Of a DNA stretch of 64,000 nucleotides, positions 61,448 through 64,000 are shown piece after piece. Each line of letters begins with the position of its first letter. Position 1 is the first letter of the stretch. The DNA comes from Motiliproteus sp047633175. GTDB taxonomy: Bacteria > Pseudomonadota > Gammaproteobacteria > Pseudomonadales > Balneatricaceae. The notes below the pieces were generated by a model, which had not been told where the DNA came from, searched no databases, and was given only the letters and a program-made list of their open reading frames with translations. Made by a program: the position numbers and the translations under genes. The DNA lies in NCBI GenBank assembly GCA_047633175.1, contig JBLIEQ010000009.1, positions 1 to 64,000 on the forward strand, read 5' to 3'.

Positions 61448-62293
61448 ATGCAGTTCTCCTCAAAGGCGCTCTCGAGCGCCTTTGTTTTTTTCAGCCTCTG
61501 CATTCTCCCGCCCCCCGTTTTCAGCGCCGACCCTGCTACCCGTCACTGCCCGCCCCCCGTTAACCCCCAGTCCGTTGCGCTCAGTTATGTCTATGACGGC
61601 GATACCCTGGAGCTGCTCGATGGTCGCAAAATCCGCCTGATCGGCATCAATACCCCTGAACTCGGCCGCGATGACCGTCCGGACCAACCCCTGGCACAGC
61701 AAGCCACTGCGGCGGCTCGCCGCCTCCTTAAAGGACAACAGCAAGGCCAACATCCGCTGTTGCTGCAGCTAGGTGCCCAGCCGCAGGACCATTACGGACG
61801 TACGCTGGGACATGTTTTTCTGGCAGACGGTCGCAGCCTCGCCGCCGAACTGCTCGGACAAGGGCTGGGCTTTGCACTCAGCATCCCGCCCAACCTGGCC
61901 CTACGTGACTGCCTCAACCGGGCTGAGCATACTGCCCGCTCTGCCAATCTGGGGGTCTGGTCAGAACCCTACTACCGACCTCAGCATGCCGACAGCCTGG
62001 ACAGCCTGAGCGCTGGCTTTGGCCGCTACACGGGCGAGATCAGCCGCGCAGGAACGACCGCCCAAGGCCACTATCTAGAGCTGAACGGGAAAATATTCCT
62101 GCAGATCCGGGCAGGCACCCCGACAGCGCTGGACAGCTTCTCGTCAGACGATCTCATCGGACGCAGGGTAGAGGTCCGCGGTTGGTTGATCACTGTAAAA
62201 CCTAGAAAAAACAATAAACGGCGTGCATTTATGGCATTTAAGCTAACCATCAGCCATGCCGATAATATCCGCCTCTGCGATCCGGATTGTTGA
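61448..62293 (+). CDS. Exported thermonuclease-family protein
   Basis: A 281-residue protein with a signal peptide (ALSSAFVFFSLCILPPPVFS) and a staphylococcal-nuclease-like domain: YVYDGDTLELLDGRKIRLIG, INTPELG, YGRTLGHVFLADGRSLAAEL, NLGVW, then a C-terminal OB-like extension. The first codons overlap the rpmE terminator, whose T-run encodes Phe-Val-Phe-Phe of the signal. The usual neighbour of rpmE in Pseudomonas. Confidence 0.85.
   Translation: MQFSSKALSSAFVFFSLCILPPPVFSADPATRHCPPPVNPQSVALSYVYDGDTLELLDGRKIRLIGINTPELGRDDRPDQPLAQQATAAARRLLKGQQQGQHPLLLQLGAQPQDHYGRTLGHVFLADGRSLAAELLGQGLGFALSIPPNLALRDCLNRAEHTARSANLGVWSEPYYRPQHADSLDSLSAGFGRYTGEISRAGTTAQGHYLELNGKIFLQIRAGTPTALDSFSSDDLIGRRVEVRGWLITVKPRKNNKRRAFMAFKLTISHADNIRLCDPDC
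61462..61491 (+). terminator. rpmE terminator inside the nuclease signal-peptide codons
   Basis: Stem AAAGGCGCT / AGCGCCTTT with CTCG loop, followed by GTTTTTTT, starting 27 bases after the rpmE stop. It lies 14 bases after the nuclease ATG. Confidence 0.85.
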
Positions 62294-62429
62294 CAACAAC
62301 CTCCTCTATATCGGGTTTAAGTTCCCCAAACACCCCTGTACGCCGGGGCTCGGTACCACACACCGCTTGAGTGATTTATGAGTTTGGACTATGCTCGCAC
62401 GCCTTTCAACGTGACTTCTGGATGCTCTC

Positions 62430-63701
62430 ATGCCCGATAAAGACCTTAGAAAACGCGCTCTGGACTATCATCAGTTCCCCAAGCCCGGCAAAATCGGCAT
62501 AGCGCTGACCAAGCCTGCCAATACCGCGGATGACCTGAGCCTGGCCTACAGCCCGGGTGTTGCAGCACCGGTGCTGGCCATTGCTGAAAACCCAGACGAT
62601 GCATACAAGTACACCGGCAAAGGCAACCTGGTTGCGGTGATCTCCAACGGCTCTGCGATCCTGGGCCTGGGTAATCTGGGAGCGCTGGCATCCAAGCCGG
62701 TGATGGAGGGTAAGGCCCTGCTGTTTAAGCGTTTCGCAGGTCTGGATTCTATCGACATCGAAGTAGAAAACGAGAGCCCGCAAGCCTTTATCGATACTGT
62801 CGCGCGTATCGCCTGCACCTTCGGCGGCATTAACCTCGAGGATATCAAGGCACCTGAGTGCTTCGAAATAGAACGCCAACTGATCGAACGCCTCGATATC
62901 CCCGTCTTTCATGATGACCAGCACGGCACGGCTATCGTCACCACCGCCGGCCTGCTTAACGCCATCGAACTGGCTGGCAAGGATATAGAAAACGTCAGAA
63001 TCGTCTGCCTGGGCGCAGGCGCAGCTGCCACCGCCTGCCTACGGCTGATGATCACTGCCGGTATCCGTCGTCACAACATCATCGCCGTAGACAGGCGCGG
63101 CGTGATCCATGATGGTCGCGGTGACCTGACCCCTGAAAAGGCGATGTTTGCTGCCATACAAACTGAAGCACGCACGCTTGCCGATGCGATAGAAGGTGCT
63201 GATGTATTCCTGGGATTAGCCGGACCCGACCAGCTGTCTGCCGAACTGCTGAAAACCATGGCACCGAATCCGATCGTCTTCGCCTGCGCCAATCCGGATC
63301 CGGAGATCCGCCCTGAGCTGGCCCATGCCGCCCGTAACGATGTAATCATGGCGACCGGACGTTCCGACTACCCTAACCAGGTTAACAACGTCCTCTGCTT
63401 CCCTTACATCTTCCGGGGTGCCATGGATGTACGCTCGCGCCATATCACCCACGAGATGAAGATGGCAGCGGTGTACGCGATCGCCGATCTGGCCAAGCAG
63501 CCGGTACTCGAGGAGATCTTGACCTCCTATAACCTGACCGAACTGAGCTTTGGACCCGATTACATCATTCCTAAGGCGAACGACCCGCGCCTGCTGGGCA
63601 AGGTCTCCATGGCTGTTGCTCAGGCGGCCGTCGATATAGGTGTAGCGCGACTGCCCATCCCGGCCCATTACCCCATCCAGTCGCTGGACGATTTGATCTA
63701 G
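62430..63701 (+). CDS. maeB: NADP-type malic enzyme (short form)
   Basis: Oxidative decarboxylation of malate to pyruvate, supplying NADPH. The 423 residues have LAYSPGVAAP, the substrate lysine region YTGKGNLVAVISNGSAILGL, HDDQHGTAIV, and the dinucleotide motif LGAGAAATACLRL. It lacks the phosphotransacetylase-like C-terminal domain of enteric MaeB, as in Pseudomonas. Confidence 0.95.
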   Translation: MPDKDLRKRALDYHQFPKPGKIGIALTKPANTADDLSLAYSPGVAAPVLAIAENPDDAYKYTGKGNLVAVISNGSAILGLGNLGALASKPVMEGKALLFKRFAGLDSIDIEVENESPQAFIDTVARIACTFGGINLEDIKAPECFEIERQLIERLDIPVFHDDQHGTAIVTTAGLLNAIELAGKDIENVRIVCLGAGAAATACLRLMITAGIRRHNIIAVDRRGVIHDGRGDLTPEKAMFAAIQTEARTLADAIEGADVFLGLAGPDQLSAELLKTMAPNPIVFACANPDPEIRPELAHAARNDVIMATGRSDYPNQVNNVLCFPYIFRGAMDVRSRHITHEMKMAAVYAIADLAKQPVLEEILTSYNLTELSFGPDYIIPKANDPRLLGKVSMAVAQAAVDIGVARLPIPAHYPIQSLDDLI

Positions 63702-63718
63702 TAAGATTCAACTGATCT

Positions 63719-63749
63719 AAAAAAGGCGTCCAATTGGACGCCTTTTTTT
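63719..63749 (+). terminator. Malic enzyme terminator
   Basis: GGCGTCC-AATT-GGACGCC stem with an A-run before and TTTTTTT after, 18 bases past the stop; can work in both directions. Confidence 0.9.
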
Positions 63750-63762
63750 ATGTCTATGAATG

Positions 63763-63845
63763 TGTGGGTTGGGCTTCAGCCCGACATAGGCAGCACTCTG
63801 GCAACCTTGTCGGACTACTTTCTACCCACAGAACGCCGACCTACA
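63763..63845 (+). repeat. REP-like intergenic repeat, family A copy 6
   Basis: Begins TGGGTTGGGCTTCAGCCCGAC and ends GCCGACCTACA, with TTGTCGGACTACTTTCTACC inside. It is the cleanest copy and ends 3 bases before the next gene's stop. Confidence 0.75.
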
Positions 63846-63848
63846 AAT

Positions 63849-64000
63849 CTACCCCTTAGCCGCCACCAGAGCCTGCTCAATATCGGCCAGGATATCGTCG
63901 ATATGCTCGATGCCGATCGATAGGCGCACCATATCCTCACTCACGCCGGTCGCGGCCAGCTCGGCACCCGCCAACTGCCGGTGCGTGGTGCTCGCCGGAT
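63849..64000 (-). CDS. C terminus of a MetY-like O-acylhomoserine sulfhydrylase (partial)
   Basis: The last ~49 codons of a minus-strand gene cut by the window edge. PASTTHRQLAGAELAATGVS, then EDMVRLSIGIEHIDDILADI, is the C-terminal signature of Cys/Met-metabolism PLP enzymes, closest in memory to MetY (O-acetylhomoserine sulfhydrylase). MetZ or a gamma-lyase cannot be excluded. Fits with metX/metW in the window. Confidence 0.75.
   Translation of the reverse strand, partial: PASTTHRQLAGAELAATGVSEDMVRLSIGIEHIDDILADIEQALVAAKG

Overview
The window is a chromosomal segment of a gammaproteobacterium. Most of its gene blocks match orders known from Pseudomonas and marine relatives (Pseudomonadales/Oceanospirillales): tatABC-hisE-hisI-ubiB-ubiE; cyaY / lptM-lysA-dapF-DUF484-xerC-yigB; hemW-rdgB-DUF4426-metW-metX-yggT-proC-yggS / pilT-pilU; dapB..carA-carB-greA; zur-znuC-znuB; yheV-prlC; ubiJ-DUF971-hslU-hslV-SPOR; priA / rpmE-nuclease-maeB. 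No rRNA genes or CRISPR arrays were seen. The genus cannot be fixed from the sequence alone.

Layout. 1-416: repeats and the tat terminator. 417-5139 (minus): Tat export, the HisI/HisE steps of histidine synthesis, and ubiquinone synthesis (UbiB, UbiE). 5291-8197 (minus): diguanylate cyclase, a 165-bp MITE-like element, DsbA, frataxin. 8333-13204 (plus): the lysine/peptidoglycan genes lysA-dapF, then xerC and a HAD phosphatase, with a 129-bp in-frame tandem repeat at the xerC/yigB junction. 13297-22270 (minus): metallopeptidase, glycosyltransferase, LysE exporter, hemW, rdgB, metW/metX, proC, yggS. 22349-24628 (plus): the pilus retraction ATPases pilT and pilU.

24664-32916 is an 8.2-kb integrated element that looks lower in G+C. 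It sits inside the shared terminator of pilU and glnK. An 18-bp direct repeat marks its ends, and joining the two outer flanks restores a perfect 18-bp-stem terminator. It carries a DUF6538-type tyrosine integrase, a serine recombinase, an HUH Rep-like protein, two small DNA-binding proteins, a secreted Sel1-repeat protein, and a translationally coupled three-gene operon (TIGR04255-family protein, HTH regulator, unknown protein). That operon is the best candidate here for an undescribed system.

32952-38530: the nitrogen regulator P-II, a MacAB-like efflux operon with two permeases, and a glycine-zipper lipoprotein. 38766-45941 (minus): greA, carB, carA with a probable attenuator leader, an OmpA-family protein, dapB. 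Then come tRNA-Leu(CAG), the zinc-uptake cluster, a DMT transporter, Tag, YheV, PrlC, gamma-carbonic anhydrase, a FAH-family hydrolase, UbiJ, DUF971, the HslVU protease, a SPOR protein, PriA, L31, a thermonuclease, malic enzyme, and the 3' end of a MetY-like gene at the right edge.

Two genome-level habits stand out. Several genes (xerC, a MacB-like permease, priA) are followed by decayed in-frame copies of their own 3' ends. Intergenic spaces also hold several dispersed repeat families (REP-like, PstI-centred, and MITE-like with target duplications).
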